Source: CAJXTB01 sp047626195
GTDB lineage: Bacteria > Myxococcota_A > UBA796 > GCA-2862545
Reading direction: 5' to 3'
Assembly: GCA_047626195.1 (NCBI GenBank)
Contig: JBLHSN010000001.1
Coordinates: 1 to 64,000, forward strand
Length of the DNA: 64,000 nucleotides
Each line of letters begins with the position of its first letter. Positions within the stretch are counted from its first letter, which is position 1. Both the position numbers and the translations under genes were made by a program. The notes below the pieces were generated by a model. The model did not search any database and had not been told where the DNA came from. It was given only the letters and a program-made list of their open reading frames with translations. This document shows positions 19,173 to 28,309 of this stretch, one piece after another.

Positions 19173-19705
19173 GTGGCCTCCAACATGTCGCGTGTCACGA
19201 GGGCAGTCAGGGTGTAGCCTGCAGCAGCGATGCGCTCACTGGCGCCTTCTTGACGGTCGACGATGGTTATGCACTGGGTCACGACCAGTCCAACCGCTTC
19301 GGCCTGTTCGACGGCCTGCAGCAACGACCCGCCGGTTGTGGTGGTGTCTTCTACGATGGCTACTTTGTCGCCTGGAGACAGATTGGCCATGCCCTCAACG
19401 CGTTTGCCGGTGCCGTGGCCCTTGGCTTCTTTGCGAATCAGAAAGGCATGGATGGGGCGGCCCTTGAACGACGACAGGGTGCTTGTGGCACAGGCAATGG
19501 GGTCAGCCCCGAGTGTCAGTCCGCCAACGCCAACAATGTCGTCGTGCAAGACTGCCAACACAGCCTCTGCTACGCGAACACTGCCGATGGCGTGAAGAGT
19601 GGTCTGCCGGGCGTCGACGTAGAAGTCGGAAGTCTTGCCGCTCGCCAACGTGAAGGTGCCGAAGCGAACAGATTTTTCGCGCAGTAGTTCGATGAGTTCG
19701 GTCAT
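19169..19705 (-). CDS. pyrE: Orotate phosphoribosyltransferase
   Basis: This 178-aa cytoplasmic enzyme joins orotate to PRPP to form OMP in pyrimidine synthesis. The PRPP-binding motif is VAIVEDTTTTGGSL (about 112-125). The N-terminal FTLASGKTSDFYVDAR and the flexible-loop RKEAKGHGTGKRVEG are also typical. Length is short-normal for the family. It overlaps the alpha/beta hydrolase upstream by 4 bases and the secreted protein downstream by 4 bases, so a pyrimidine gene is embedded in a transport-like operon, which is unusual. Confidence 0.94.
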   Translation of the reverse strand: MTELIELLREKSVRFGTFTLASGKTSDFYVDARQTTLHAIGSVRVAEAVLAVLHDDIVGVGGLTLGADPIACATSTLSSFKGRPIHAFLIRKEAKGHGTGKRVEGMANLSPGDKVAIVEDTTTTGGSLLQAVEQAEAVGLVVTQCITIVDRQEGASERIAAAGYTLTALVTRDMLEAT

Positions 19706-20517
19706 GGTTGGCCTGGATTGTGGGCATTGAGCCAGTCGACGACACCCGCAAGGACTGCAGCGTTGCCGGGTTCGTTGAACACTTCATGCCGCATATTGGC
19801 CTGACGCGCCAGGGTGATGTCAGCGCCGTAGCGTCCGGCAAAATCGATCAGCGATGGAATGCTGATGATGCGGTCGTCCGAGCCATATGGGATGTAGGCG
19901 GGTGTCGTGTAGTGCACGGCGGCGGCATGGATGCGTTGTTGGGCCTTCTGCATCTCGATGAACCACCGTGGTGTGATGGTCGAAAATACAAGAGGGTCGG
20001 CCCTATACGCGTCGAGAACCGCCGGATCCGAGCAGATGTGCTCGAGAGGGATTTCGTTGGATTGCGGTAGGCTTGGCCACACCTTGGACAGCAATTTCGC
20101 CCCTTTCAGCTTCCACATGGGAGCTTTGACCGCCACACCCACTGTAGTCGCACTACCGACGTAGCCCCACGGAGATGCGTCTCGCAGGTGATCAAGGCTC
20201 ACCATTGTTCCCATGGAGTGCGCGACGATGGCATGTGGTCCTGGATCCAGTGCGATGGCTGCACGCAGGTCGTCGACGTATTGCTCCCAGCTCTGCACAT
20301 GACCGCGTTTACCGTCCGACCGGCCATGCCCACGGAAGTCCACTCCGCGAACCGCGTAGCCAGCGGCCGCGAGAGCATTGCCAACGTGCGCGTAGCGACC
20401 GAGGTGCTCACCAACGCCGTGAACGAGGACCACCTTGCCAGCGACATCGCCGGTAGGAGTCCAGGTAGTTGTGGACAGACGAGTACCGTCTGCCGAACGT
20501 GTGGTCGCGTGGACCAT
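19702..20517 (-). CDS. Alpha/beta hydrolase (monoacylglycerol lipase-like)
   Basis: The protein is about 271 aa from ATG 20517, only 4 bases after the permease gene. The oxyanion region is VLVHGVGEHLGRYAHV, followed by GVDFRGHGRSDG. The nucleophile serine lies in AHSMGT, the acid is probably D in PYGSDDRIIS, and the histidine is in NMRHEVFNE. The profile fits the serine aminopeptidase S33/monoacylglycerol lipase group that cleaves lipid esters. No signal peptide is seen, so it is cytoplasmic. Being next to a TRAP system, it may act on the imported (perhaps hydrophobic) ester. That link is inference. Confidence 0.85.
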   Translation of the reverse strand: MVHATTRSADGTRLSTTTWTPTGDVAGKVVLVHGVGEHLGRYAHVGNALAAAGYAVRGVDFRGHGRSDGKRGHVQSWEQYVDDLRAAIALDPGPHAIVAHSMGTMVSLDHLRDASPWGYVGSATTVGVAVKAPMWKLKGAKLLSKVWPSLPQSNEIPLEHICSDPAVLDAYRADPLVFSTITPRWFIEMQKAQQRIHAAAVHYTTPAYIPYGSDDRIISIPSLIDFAGRYGADITLARQANMRHEVFNEPGNAAVLAGVVDWLNAHNPGQP

Positions 20518-20521
20518 GGGG

Positions 20522-22771
20522 CTACTCCGGGAGGAGGAAGAGGGAGAGGGATGGGAACGCAACGATGACGGCCAGGCAGAACAGCATCAGCACCAAGAAT
20601 GGCAACACCGAGCGAATCACCGAGGTGATAGGCCGCTCGAACACCGTAGAGGCGACGAATAGGTTGATGCCCATGGGTGGCGTCAGGTAGCCGAGCTCTA
20701 GGTTCACAATGAAGATGATGGCGAAGTGTACCGGGTTCACGCCGTACTGTGCGGCAATCGGTGCCAGTAGGGGGGCCACGATTAGAATCGCCGACAGGAT
20801 GTCCATCACGCAGCCAAGGAGCAGCAGGAAGATGGTCACAGCGACGAGGAAGCCGGCTTTGCTCTCCACATGCTCGGCCATCCACTGGGTAGCAGCTTGT
20901 GGAATCTCTTCGAAGGACATGAAGAGATTCAGCGAGATGGCCAACACAATGATGAGGAACAAGGAACCCATCATGACAGCTGAGTCGGTGAAGACTTCCG
21001 GCAGGTCCCTCCAGCTGAGCTCGCGATGGATGAACAACTCGACAACAAGCGCGTAGATGACGGCAATCGCGGCCGCTTGGGTCACACCGAACTTCAGCGT
21101 GTAGCCGGTGCCGGGAATCGTGAATAGGGCGTAGATACCCCCCAGAATGAGCACAGGAAGCATCAGGCTGAAGAAGCCACGGTACAGAGCCGTTCCGACG
21201 TCTTTGCCCCACTCGCCAGTTCCGAACGCGGCGCCCTCTGGAGCGGCGCGGTCCTTACTCATGAGCTGGGAGACCAGCGTGTAGCCAATCAGCGAGATGG
21301 CGATGAATGCGCCAGGTATCATGCCGGCAGTGAACAACTCGGTAGGGTCAAGGTTGATGCTGCCAATCTTCTCACCATTGGCGTCGAGAATCGGCGCACC
21401 GCTAACGATGACCGCGTAAACAATCATGGGAATGGACGGCGGGATGATGATGCCAAGGCCACCCGCCGTCGACAACATGCCCATGCTGTAGCGCTCGGAG
21501 TACCCAGCTTTCGTGAGCATCGGGAAGAGCACGCTACCGATCGCAATGACCGTCACTGGAGACGAGCCGCTAATGGCGGCAAACATGGCGCAGGCAAGAA
21601 CCCCGGCAATGCCCAGCCCACCGGGTAGTCGCCCCAAGAATGCTTTGGCGACGGCAATCAAGCGGGCTGCGATGGAGCCCTTTGTCATCAGGTTGCCGGC
21701 GAGGACGAAGAACGGAATCGCGAGAAGCTCTTCCTTCTTGGTCGCCTCGAACATGTCGGAGACGACTGAGACAACGGACCCGTCTCGGATCAGAAGCCAC
21801 GCACCTACGGTGCCAATACCGACGGAGACGAAGAGGGGTGCTCCCATCAATGCAAGCAGGATGCTTGCGGGGAGTAGCAGGCGCGTCTCACCCGAATACA
21901 GCCCCCAAGCCATGGTCGCGAGGGCCAAGGGTAAGGCCAGCGCCAACGCAACGCTCATGAGTGAGCGGTTCTTGCCGGAGGGGGCGGGCAGTGTTTCGTC
22001 GCGTGGTGGCGGTACCAGCACGAACCCTAGGAAACGAAGCGCCATGATGGAAAAGAAGAGTCCCAGGCCTAGAACCGGAATCCACAGAGGGAAGGGGTCG
22101 CCCGTCTCTACATAGGGAAAGGCGGGGGGCATGGTCGAGAACTCGAAGCCCTGCTCGTACTTGGCGTCTTCCCAATCGTATTGGGTCTCGAACTCGGTGC
22201 CGGGGCCGTATTTTTCTCCAGGCATCAGAGACACACTGGCGTTGACCAACGGGGTCATCCAGCTCCAGGTCGTCACCCCTTCAAAGCTGTCATGGGTGTG
22301 GTCGGCGTAGATGAAGTCCCAGCTTCCTTGCGCCAGAAGCGCGCACAGAGCCATGGCGACGAAAGCGGTACAGCGCTTGATGACGCGGGCGGGGCCTGGC
22401 GTCATGATGCGGTCGACAGCGTCTACGGCTAGGTGGCGCTTGCGGCGCGTGGCGATGGAAGCACCGGCAAAGCCAACGACCACCATAAGCATGAGAGCGA
22501 GGTTCTTTTGGCCCTCGAGCTCCCATAGACCGCCGAGCGTGGTGTCGAGCGGGACCTTCAGCTCGTTCATCATGTGTTCGTTGAACACGAGGAAGGTCAT
22601 GGCGACGAGCGACAGCCCAATCGCGACCTTCTCGAACATGGCGACTACCCAGTCCAAACGACGAGCGGCGCCACGGGCGAGAATACTCGCTCCCGTGGCA
22701 CCGATGATGCCGTAGAACAGGATGTTGTTCAGGGGACCGCTGTCAGCGGATTGGTGGTTCGCGTCTGACAT
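20522..22771 (-). CDS. TRAP transporter fused permease (DctQ-DctM)
   Basis: This 749-aa polytopic protein joins the small and large TRAP permease subunits. The N-terminal quarter (about 1-240) is the DctQ-like four-helix part. From about 265 onward it has the long DctM-like series of helices with conserved GSVLFPMLTKAGY and GLGIIIPPSIPMIVYA stretches and TPPMGINLF near the end. TRAP systems use the ion gradient, not ATP, with a periplasmic binding protein. The central section, with PTELFTAGMIPG, is normal for DctM. It is downstream of dctP by 16 bases in the same operon. Confidence 0.92.
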   Translation of the reverse strand: MSDANHQSADSGPLNNILFYGIIGATGASILARGAARRLDWVVAMFEKVAIGLSLVAMTFLVFNEHMMNELKVPLDTTLGGLWELEGQKNLALMLMVVVGFAGASIATRRKRHLAVDAVDRIMTPGPARVIKRCTAFVAMALCALLAQGSWDFIYADHTHDSFEGVTTWSWMTPLVNASVSLMPGEKYGPGTEFETQYDWEDAKYEQGFEFSTMPPAFPYVETGDPFPLWIPVLGLGLFFSIMALRFLGFVLVPPPRDETLPAPSGKNRSLMSVALALALPLALATMAWGLYSGETRLLLPASILLALMGAPLFVSVGIGTVGAWLLIRDGSVVSVVSDMFEATKKEELLAIPFFVLAGNLMTKGSIAARLIAVAKAFLGRLPGGLGIAGVLACAMFAAISGSSPVTVIAIGSVLFPMLTKAGYSERYSMGMLSTAGGLGIIIPPSIPMIVYAVIVSGAPILDANGEKIGSINLDPTELFTAGMIPGAFIAISLIGYTLVSQLMSKDRAAPEGAAFGTGEWGKDVGTALYRGFFSLMLPVLILGGIYALFTIPGTGYTLKFGVTQAAAIAVIYALVVELFIHRELSWRDLPEVFTDSAVMMGSLFLIIVLAISLNLFMSFEEIPQAATQWMAEHVESKAGFLVAVTIFLLLLGCVMDILSAILIVAPLLAPIAAQYGVNPVHFAIIFIVNLELGYLTPPMGINLFVASTVFERPITSVIRSVLPFLVLMLFCLAVIVAFPSLSLFLLPE

Positions 22772-22787
22772 GAGGCCCCTGGATAAA

Positions 22788-23804
22788 CTACTGACTGCGT
22801 CGGCGGTCCAGTTCGGTCTGAATCGTACTCAACAGCTCGGTACCGCCATCAACAGAGGCGGCAAAGCCGCTATGCATACCACGACCGACCCGGCGAAACT
22901 CGGCCTTCTCGGCTTCTGTCAGCACGATGACTTCGAGCTCTTCGCTGAGCAGCTCTTGGAATGCATCATTCTCGGAGCGGATGTCTACGCGAGCGGAGGT
23001 TGCCAGCGCCTTTTGGGCGTCAAGAATGGCGCGAAGCTCTGGGGTCAAACCGTCGTAAAACCGTTTGGACCACACGATCGCTGCGGGCTGGTAGATGTGC
23101 TCGCTGACGGTGTAGTACTCAAGAGGGCCCGAGAGACCTCCGAGGTTTAGGAACAACGGTGGGTTGTCGAGGCCGTCGACCACACCTGACTGCAGTGCAG
23201 TCAGAGTCTCGGTCATCGATTTTTGTACGGCTTGGGCGCCGTAGGCGCTGTACATGGCCATGTGCACTGCGCTCTCTTGGGAGCGCATCTTGAAGCCACG
23301 TAGGTCTTCTGGCGTACGGATGGGCTTGCCCTTGGTGGCGAAGCTACGGAATCCATTCTCTGACCAAGCGCCGAGAACGAAACCACGGCGGCCGAGGAGC
23401 TCATTGACTGGCGTCCACAAGACGTTGTCGAGAATGTGGTCCGCTTCGGCAAAGTCGTTGAACAAGTAGGGGAGTTCGACGACCTGCAGAGCGGCGACAT
23501 TTCCGCCTTCCGCCAAGGCTGCCGTTGTCACCGCACAGCCTTGTAGGCGTTCGCCGCGACGGGTCTCGCGGACCATTTCCACTTCGCCCATCTGTCCTGG
23601 TGGACGGATGACAAAGTCGATTTGACCGTTGGATTGGGATTCGATCTGACGTTCCATCGACTTGAGCATCTCCCACCACACGCTGTTGGTGGGAGCGAGG
23701 CTGCCGATGGACAACTCAGTGGTGCCGTCTGCTTGAGACGGGGTTGCGAACAAAGCAAAAGCGGCCGCGGACAGTGCCGCTCCAGCTGCGATAAAGCGCT
23801 TCAT
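22788..23804 (-). CDS. TRAP transporter substrate-binding protein (DctP family)
   Basis: The protein is about 338 aa from ATG 23804, with a signal peptide (MKRFIAAGAALSAAAFALFATPSQA). The mature protein has the DctP fold: LSIGSLAPTNSVWWEML, ELPYLFNDFAEADHIL, GFRSFATKGKPIRTPEDLRGFKMR, and the signature SGVVDGLDNPP. The conserved Arg for carboxylates sits in the GFKMRSQES region. Here it is paired with a TatT-like lipoprotein, so it may be a TatP-type protein that accepts a more hydrophobic ligand. The substrate is not determinable. Confidence 0.92.
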   Translation of the reverse strand: MKRFIAAGAALSAAAFALFATPSQADGTTELSIGSLAPTNSVWWEMLKSMERQIESQSNGQIDFVIRPPGQMGEVEMVRETRRGERLQGCAVTTAALAEGGNVAALQVVELPYLFNDFAEADHILDNVLWTPVNELLGRRGFVLGAWSENGFRSFATKGKPIRTPEDLRGFKMRSQESAVHMAMYSAYGAQAVQKSMTETLTALQSGVVDGLDNPPLFLNLGGLSGPLEYYTVSEHIYQPAAIVWSKRFYDGLTPELRAILDAQKALATSARVDIRSENDAFQELLSEELEVIVLTEAEKAEFRRVGRGMHSGFAASVDGGTELLSTIQTELDRRRSQ

Positions 23805-23808
23805 AGGT

Positions 23809-24714
23809 CTACTCCATGCCGCCAGCGGCAGCTTCAATGGCGCTGCGGGAGAACAATTCGCTACGCCGGTCTAATAGGTTCTGAGCTTTTATCTTCTCGA
23901 GAACGTTCTCTTGAGCCACAGGACCCCCGATGCCGTCTGTAGCGTCCAAGACAAAGCGAATATCTTGGTCAAACATAGCGATGTTTTCGGTTGCAACCGC
24001 CAAGTACTCGGCGCGGAGAACGCGTGTGCCGAGGTAGTCGGGGGCGCCCTCGATGGACGCTTCGAAGTACGCGGCGCTGCGCTCTAGGTCCTGACCGGCG
24101 AAGCTTGGCAGTACTGCGTAGTAGCTACCCCAGTAGCGGGCGGGGCCGTAGTGGTAGAAGTTTGGGTTGAGTTCTTCGGCGCGGCCAATGTAGGCCTTGA
24201 CCGTTGGAAGATGCTTGAGAGTCTTGGACAGACCCTGGATCTTTCCCCATTTGCCGAGAGCCGATGCGCTCCAGTAAAGGCATGGGACGTCGGCTGCGGT
24301 TGCCGATGCAACGGCGTCGCGTTCGCGCTCGCCTTGTTGGATGCGTTCGGCGATGTCCGGGTTGAGTGCGAGGCACATGGCGCCATACTCAATGGCCTTG
24401 CCCCAGCGCTCGACCTTCAGTTCTTTTTCGTCTGTGTGGGCGTCACCGTACAGGTACCAGCCGCGGGTCAGGCGCTGAGTAGCGGTGCGGTTGGTGGGGT
24501 CCATGGCAAGAACCTCTTCGTAGGCGAGCAGCGTAGCGTGGAGCTTGCTGGCGTCCTCGCGAGCGGCCCACATACCTTGGGCTTCTTCGAGCTTGGCCGC
24601 GACCATGGTTGCGTCAGCGCTGGTTGCAGCGGGGGTGGGGGCGGTAATTGCGCCGGGGCTCTTGCCACCACATGCTGTGAGGGCCAGGACAAGGGAGAAA
24701 GCGAGTGTGCGCAT
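23809..24714 (-). CDS. TatT-like TRAP-associated lipoprotein
   Basis: The protein is about 301 aa from ATG 24714 and is a lipoprotein (signal MRTLAFSLVLALTAC, lipobox LTAC). The rest is helical with TPR-like pairs and resembles the TRAP-transporter-associated TatT family, known from Treponema pallidum to form a trimer that binds the DctP-type protein TatP and to contain a hydrophobic pore. Conserved features include WYLYGDAHTD, a central PCLYWSASALGKWGK, and NFYHYGPARYWGSYYA. It lies 4 bases upstream of dctP as the first gene of the operon. It probably sits at the outer membrane or periplasm, delivering ligand to DctP. Confidence 0.85.
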   Translation of the reverse strand: MRTLAFSLVLALTACGGKSPGAITAPTPAATSADATMVAAKLEEAQGMWAAREDASKLHATLLAYEEVLAMDPTNRTATQRLTRGWYLYGDAHTDEKELKVERWGKAIEYGAMCLALNPDIAERIQQGERERDAVASATAADVPCLYWSASALGKWGKIQGLSKTLKHLPTVKAYIGRAEELNPNFYHYGPARYWGSYYAVLPSFAGQDLERSAAYFEASIEGAPDYLGTRVLRAEYLAVATENIAMFDQDIRFVLDATDGIGGPVAQENVLEKIKAQNLLDRRSELFSRSAIEAAAGGME

Positions 24715-24863
24715 TGGGCAGTCCTCGGGTCGATTGTGGAGGGAGTTGGTACAGGTTGCTGCGACGTTTGTCAATGGTTTCGGCTGGCCTGTGTGCCCAT
24801 CGTGTGCCACCCATTGCGGTGCCGTGATCGCACCTAATAGAGGGTGGGCCTGCGAGGTGTTCC

Positions 24864-26336
24864 ATGCTCGTCCGAGACATTCCCTTGGCGCTCACGTTCG
24901 ATGATGTCTTGTTGGTCCCTGGTGAGAGTCGGGTATTGCCTCGGCAAGTGGACTTAGGTTCAGCACTCATCCCCGGTCTGCGACTGTCAGTGCCGTTGTT
25001 GTCGAGTGCGATGGACACCGTCACCGAGGCGCGCACGGCGATTGCCATGGCCCGACTTGGTGGCCTGGGCGTCGTCCACAAGAACCTGACCATCGAGCGT
25101 CAGGCGAGCGAGATTCGCACAGTGAAGCGCGCGGTATCCGGCACCGTTCTGGACCCCGTCACCGTGCCATCCGACCAGCCGGTCCGTCGTGCACGGGCTC
25201 TGATGCGCGAACATGGCATCAGTGGCCTGCCCGTTGTCGATAATATGCGCGTGACCGGTATCGTCACCAACCGAGACCTTCGCTTTGAGCAAGGCCTGGA
25301 CCGCCCCATTCGGGACGTAATGAGCACCGAGCTGATCACGGTGGGTCCCAACAGCTCGGTCGAGACGTGCAAGGCACTGCTGCAAGCGCACAAGATTGAG
25401 AAGCTGCTGGTTGTGGATGACGATGGTCGACTGCGTGGCTTGGTCACCATCCGCGACATCGAAGATGCGGCTCGATTCCCGAACTCATTCAGAGACAGCC
25501 ACGGTCGTCTGCGGGTTGCAGCGGCCATTGGTGTCGGTGCAGATTGCGATGACCGTGTTGCTGCCCTCGTGGAAGCGGGCGTGGACGTCCTCGTTGTTGA
25601 CACAGCCCACGGACACAGCATGGGTGTGTTGGCCGTCGCGCAGAGCATCAAGGTCCGCTACCCGCACATCCCGCTAGTGGTCGGTAATGTGGCCACGGGC
25701 GAAGCAACGCGAGCGTGCATAGACCACGGTGCGGACATTGTTAAGGTTGGTGTAGGGCCGGGTTCCATCTGTACGACACGCATTGTTGCCGGAGTGGGTG
25801 TTCCACAACTCACCGCGATTGCTGATGCGGCCGAGGTCGCTCACAAAGCCGGTAAGACCATCATCGCGGATGGTGGCATCAAGTTCTCCGGCGACGCCGC
25901 TAAGGCCATCGCGGCCGGAGCAGATGCTGTCATGGTCGGCTCGATGTTCGCGGGTACTGACGAAGCACCCGGAGATACAGTCTTGTACCAAGGGCGCCGC
26001 TACAAGCAGTACCGGGGCATGGGATCGATCGATGCGATGGAGGCTGGTAGTAAGGACCGGTACTTCCAAGACGACGCCGGAGACCCGGAAGCGGAGACCC
26101 GTAAGCTGGTGCCGGAGGGCATTGTCGGTCGGGTGGCGTACAAGGGGCCCCTGGCAGACGTGGTTCACCAGCTTGTTGGTGGGTTGCGCGCATCGTTTGG
26201 CTACTGCGGAGCCGAGAGTGTCCCGGTCATGCAGGAGCGCTCGCGGTTCGTCCGAATCACGTCAGCGGGACTGCGTGAGAGCCACGTGCATGACGTGGAC
26301 ATCATCAAGGAAGCGCCCAACTACGCGTCTCGCTAA
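24864..26336 (+). CDS. guaB: Inosine-5'-monophosphate dehydrogenase
   Basis: This 490-aa enzyme makes XMP from IMP with NAD+, the rate-limiting step to GMP. A pair of CBS domains lies at about 95-215. The catalytic loop is GVGPGSICTTRIVAGVG with Cys303, and the flap has YRGMGSIDAM. The N-terminus LTFDDVLLVPGESRVLP is typical, and the length is normal. guaA is not next to it. It converges with aacS with only 7 bases between stops and no obvious terminator. Confidence 0.97.
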   Translation: MLVRDIPLALTFDDVLLVPGESRVLPRQVDLGSALIPGLRLSVPLLSSAMDTVTEARTAIAMARLGGLGVVHKNLTIERQASEIRTVKRAVSGTVLDPVTVPSDQPVRRARALMREHGISGLPVVDNMRVTGIVTNRDLRFEQGLDRPIRDVMSTELITVGPNSSVETCKALLQAHKIEKLLVVDDDGRLRGLVTIRDIEDAARFPNSFRDSHGRLRVAAAIGVGADCDDRVAALVEAGVDVLVVDTAHGHSMGVLAVAQSIKVRYPHIPLVVGNVATGEATRACIDHGADIVKVGVGPGSICTTRIVAGVGVPQLTAIADAAEVAHKAGKTIIADGGIKFSGDAAKAIAAGADAVMVGSMFAGTDEAPGDTVLYQGRRYKQYRGMGSIDAMEAGSKDRYFQDDAGDPEAETRKLVPEGIVGRVAYKGPLADVVHQLVGGLRASFGYCGAESVPVMQERSRFVRITSAGLRESHVHDVDIIKEAPNYASR

Positions 26337-26343
26337 TCCCAGA

Positions 26344-28287
26344 CTAAGCGAGCTCAGGACGGTTGGCGAAAGCGTCCAACGCTTCGGGATTGGCTAAGGC
26401 GTCGCGGTTCGGTACCGCTTTGCCTGAGACAATCTGTGTCACCGCTACCTCGACCTTCTTGCCAGACAAGGTCCTTGGGATGGCCGGCACCGCTAGCACG
26501 ACGGCCGGCACATGACGTGGCGTGGTGTTCGAGCGAATCTGCCGCTTGATCTTAGTAACGAGGTCTCTCGTGAGAGGGAGCCCTTCACGTAGAACGACAA
26601 ACAGCACGACGCGGACGTCATCTTGGTAGGGTTGGCCGACGACGATGCAGTCGAGGACCTCGTCCATGACTTGGACTTGGCGGTCAATCTCGGCAGTGCC
26701 AATGCGCACGCCACCTGGATTGAGCGTAGCATCCGAGCGGCCGTAGACGATGACGCCGCCGCGCCCAGTGACCTCGATGTAGTCGCCGTGTCTCCAGATC
26801 CCTGGAAAGTGGTCAAAGTAAGCGCGCCGGTAGCGTTCACCGCTGACATCATCCCAGAAGCAGACCGGCATGGACGGGAATGGCTTTACGCAGACCAGTT
26901 CGCCTTTTTGACCGATTACGGGAACGCCAGTCTCGTCCCAGGCTTCGACGGCCATACCCAAGCCACGCTTCTGGATTTCACCGGCAAACACGGGGTCCCA
27001 CGGGCTTCCGAGCATGAAGCACGACACAATGTCAGTACCGCCCGAGATGGAGGCCAGTTGAACGTCGTCTGAGACGTGGTTGTACACCCACTTAAAGTTC
27101 TCGACAGACAGCGGCGCACCTGTGGAAAGTACCGTCCTTAGAGCGGACAGGTCGAACTCAGCGTGTGGGTCAATCCCGGCGTTCTCGACGCTGGAAAGGA
27201 ACTTAGGGCTGGTACCAAATGCTGTGACGCCTTCGGTCTCAGCCATCTGCCACAGGACTCTGAGGTCGGGGAAGCCCGGGCTACCGTCGTACAACACGAC
27301 GGTACAGCCAACGGACAGCCCACTGACTAGCCAGTTCCACATCATCCAACCGCAGGTGGTGAAGTAGAACAGGACGTCGTCTCGGTCTAGGTCTGACTGC
27401 AACACCAGCTCTTTGGCGTGCTGCAGAAGGGTGCCGCCTGCGCCGTGAACAATACACTTGGGCACACCGGTGGTACCGGAGCTGTACAAGATGTACAGCG
27501 GATGGTCGAAGGGCAGGGCGTCAAAGACGAGGGCGTCTGCGTTGGTCTTCAGAGCTTGTGGCCAGAGTATGGCGCCTTGGAGGTCAGTTACGTCAGGCAC
27601 CGTGTCTACAACAGGGACCACGATGATGTGTTCAATCGCGGAAATCGCATTGGCCACTTCGCGCACACGGGCGAGCGTATTGAAGGTCTTTCCACCGTAG
27701 CGTACGCCGTCTGGCGCCACGAAGACCTTGGGAGCAATCTGCCCGAAGCGGTCCATGACGCCATTGAAGCCGAAGTCAGGGCTACAGGACGAGTAGATGG
27801 CCCCCACACTGGTTGCGGCGAGCATGGTGACGACGGCTTCGACGCGATTGGGCATCAAGGCCGCGACACGGTCACCGTGGCCAACGCCCCATTCGCGGAA
27901 GCGCCCGGCGAGCTGACGGACGTTGTCAGCGAGTTGGGCATAGGTCCAAGTCTGACGCTCACCAGCTTCGTTGACCTGAACAATGGCAGGCCGTTCGTCG
28001 CGGAAGCGAAGCAGATTCTCGGCGAAGTTTAGCCGCGCGCCGGGGAACCAGTCGGCACCGGGCATGGTAGCGGCGCCGAGTACGGCGGTCGCAGGTGTTG
28101 AGGCCAGTACGCCGGTAAAGTCCCACACGGCTTGCCAGAAGCGTTCAGGGTGATCCACAGACCATTGATGGAGGGCGTTGTACTCCGAAATGCAAACACC
28201 CTCCGCCTGCTCGAGATGCTGCGCAAACCGGGTGAGGTTTGATGCAGCGATACGAGCAGGAGAGGGTATCCAGAGGGGATCGCTCAT
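26344..28287 (-). CDS. aacS: Acetoacetyl-CoA synthetase (acetoacetate-CoA ligase)
   Basis: This 647-aa member of the ANL adenylating family activates acetoacetate with ATP and CoA. It has the AMP-binding P-loop YILYSSGTTGVPKCIVHG, ISGGTDIVSCF, the hinge YGRSDATLNPGGVRIG, and the C-terminal lysine region RTLSGKKVEVAV. The N-terminal ACAS-like domain (FWQAVWDFTGV) is present. The arrangement fits acetoacetate ligases better than acetyl-CoA synthetase. ATG 28287 is preferred over an upstream TTG. It supports use of acetoacetate or PHB-derived ketone acids. It follows rplC by 23 bases, which is unusual. Confidence 0.92.
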   Translation of the reverse strand: MSDPLWIPSPARIAASNLTRFAQHLEQAEGVCISEYNALHQWSVDHPERFWQAVWDFTGVLASTPATAVLGAATMPGADWFPGARLNFAENLLRFRDERPAIVQVNEAGERQTWTYAQLADNVRQLAGRFREWGVGHGDRVAALMPNRVEAVVTMLAATSVGAIYSSCSPDFGFNGVMDRFGQIAPKVFVAPDGVRYGGKTFNTLARVREVANAISAIEHIIVVPVVDTVPDVTDLQGAILWPQALKTNADALVFDALPFDHPLYILYSSGTTGVPKCIVHGAGGTLLQHAKELVLQSDLDRDDVLFYFTTCGWMMWNWLVSGLSVGCTVVLYDGSPGFPDLRVLWQMAETEGVTAFGTSPKFLSSVENAGIDPHAEFDLSALRTVLSTGAPLSVENFKWVYNHVSDDVQLASISGGTDIVSCFMLGSPWDPVFAGEIQKRGLGMAVEAWDETGVPVIGQKGELVCVKPFPSMPVCFWDDVSGERYRRAYFDHFPGIWRHGDYIEVTGRGGVIVYGRSDATLNPGGVRIGTAEIDRQVQVMDEVLDCIVVGQPYQDDVRVVLFVVLREGLPLTRDLVTKIKRQIRSNTTPRHVPAVVLAVPAIPRTLSGKKVEVAVTQIVSGKAVPNRDALANPEALDAFANRPELA

Positions 28288-28309
28288 TTGGGGAGCGTCC
28301 GCCAAGAGA

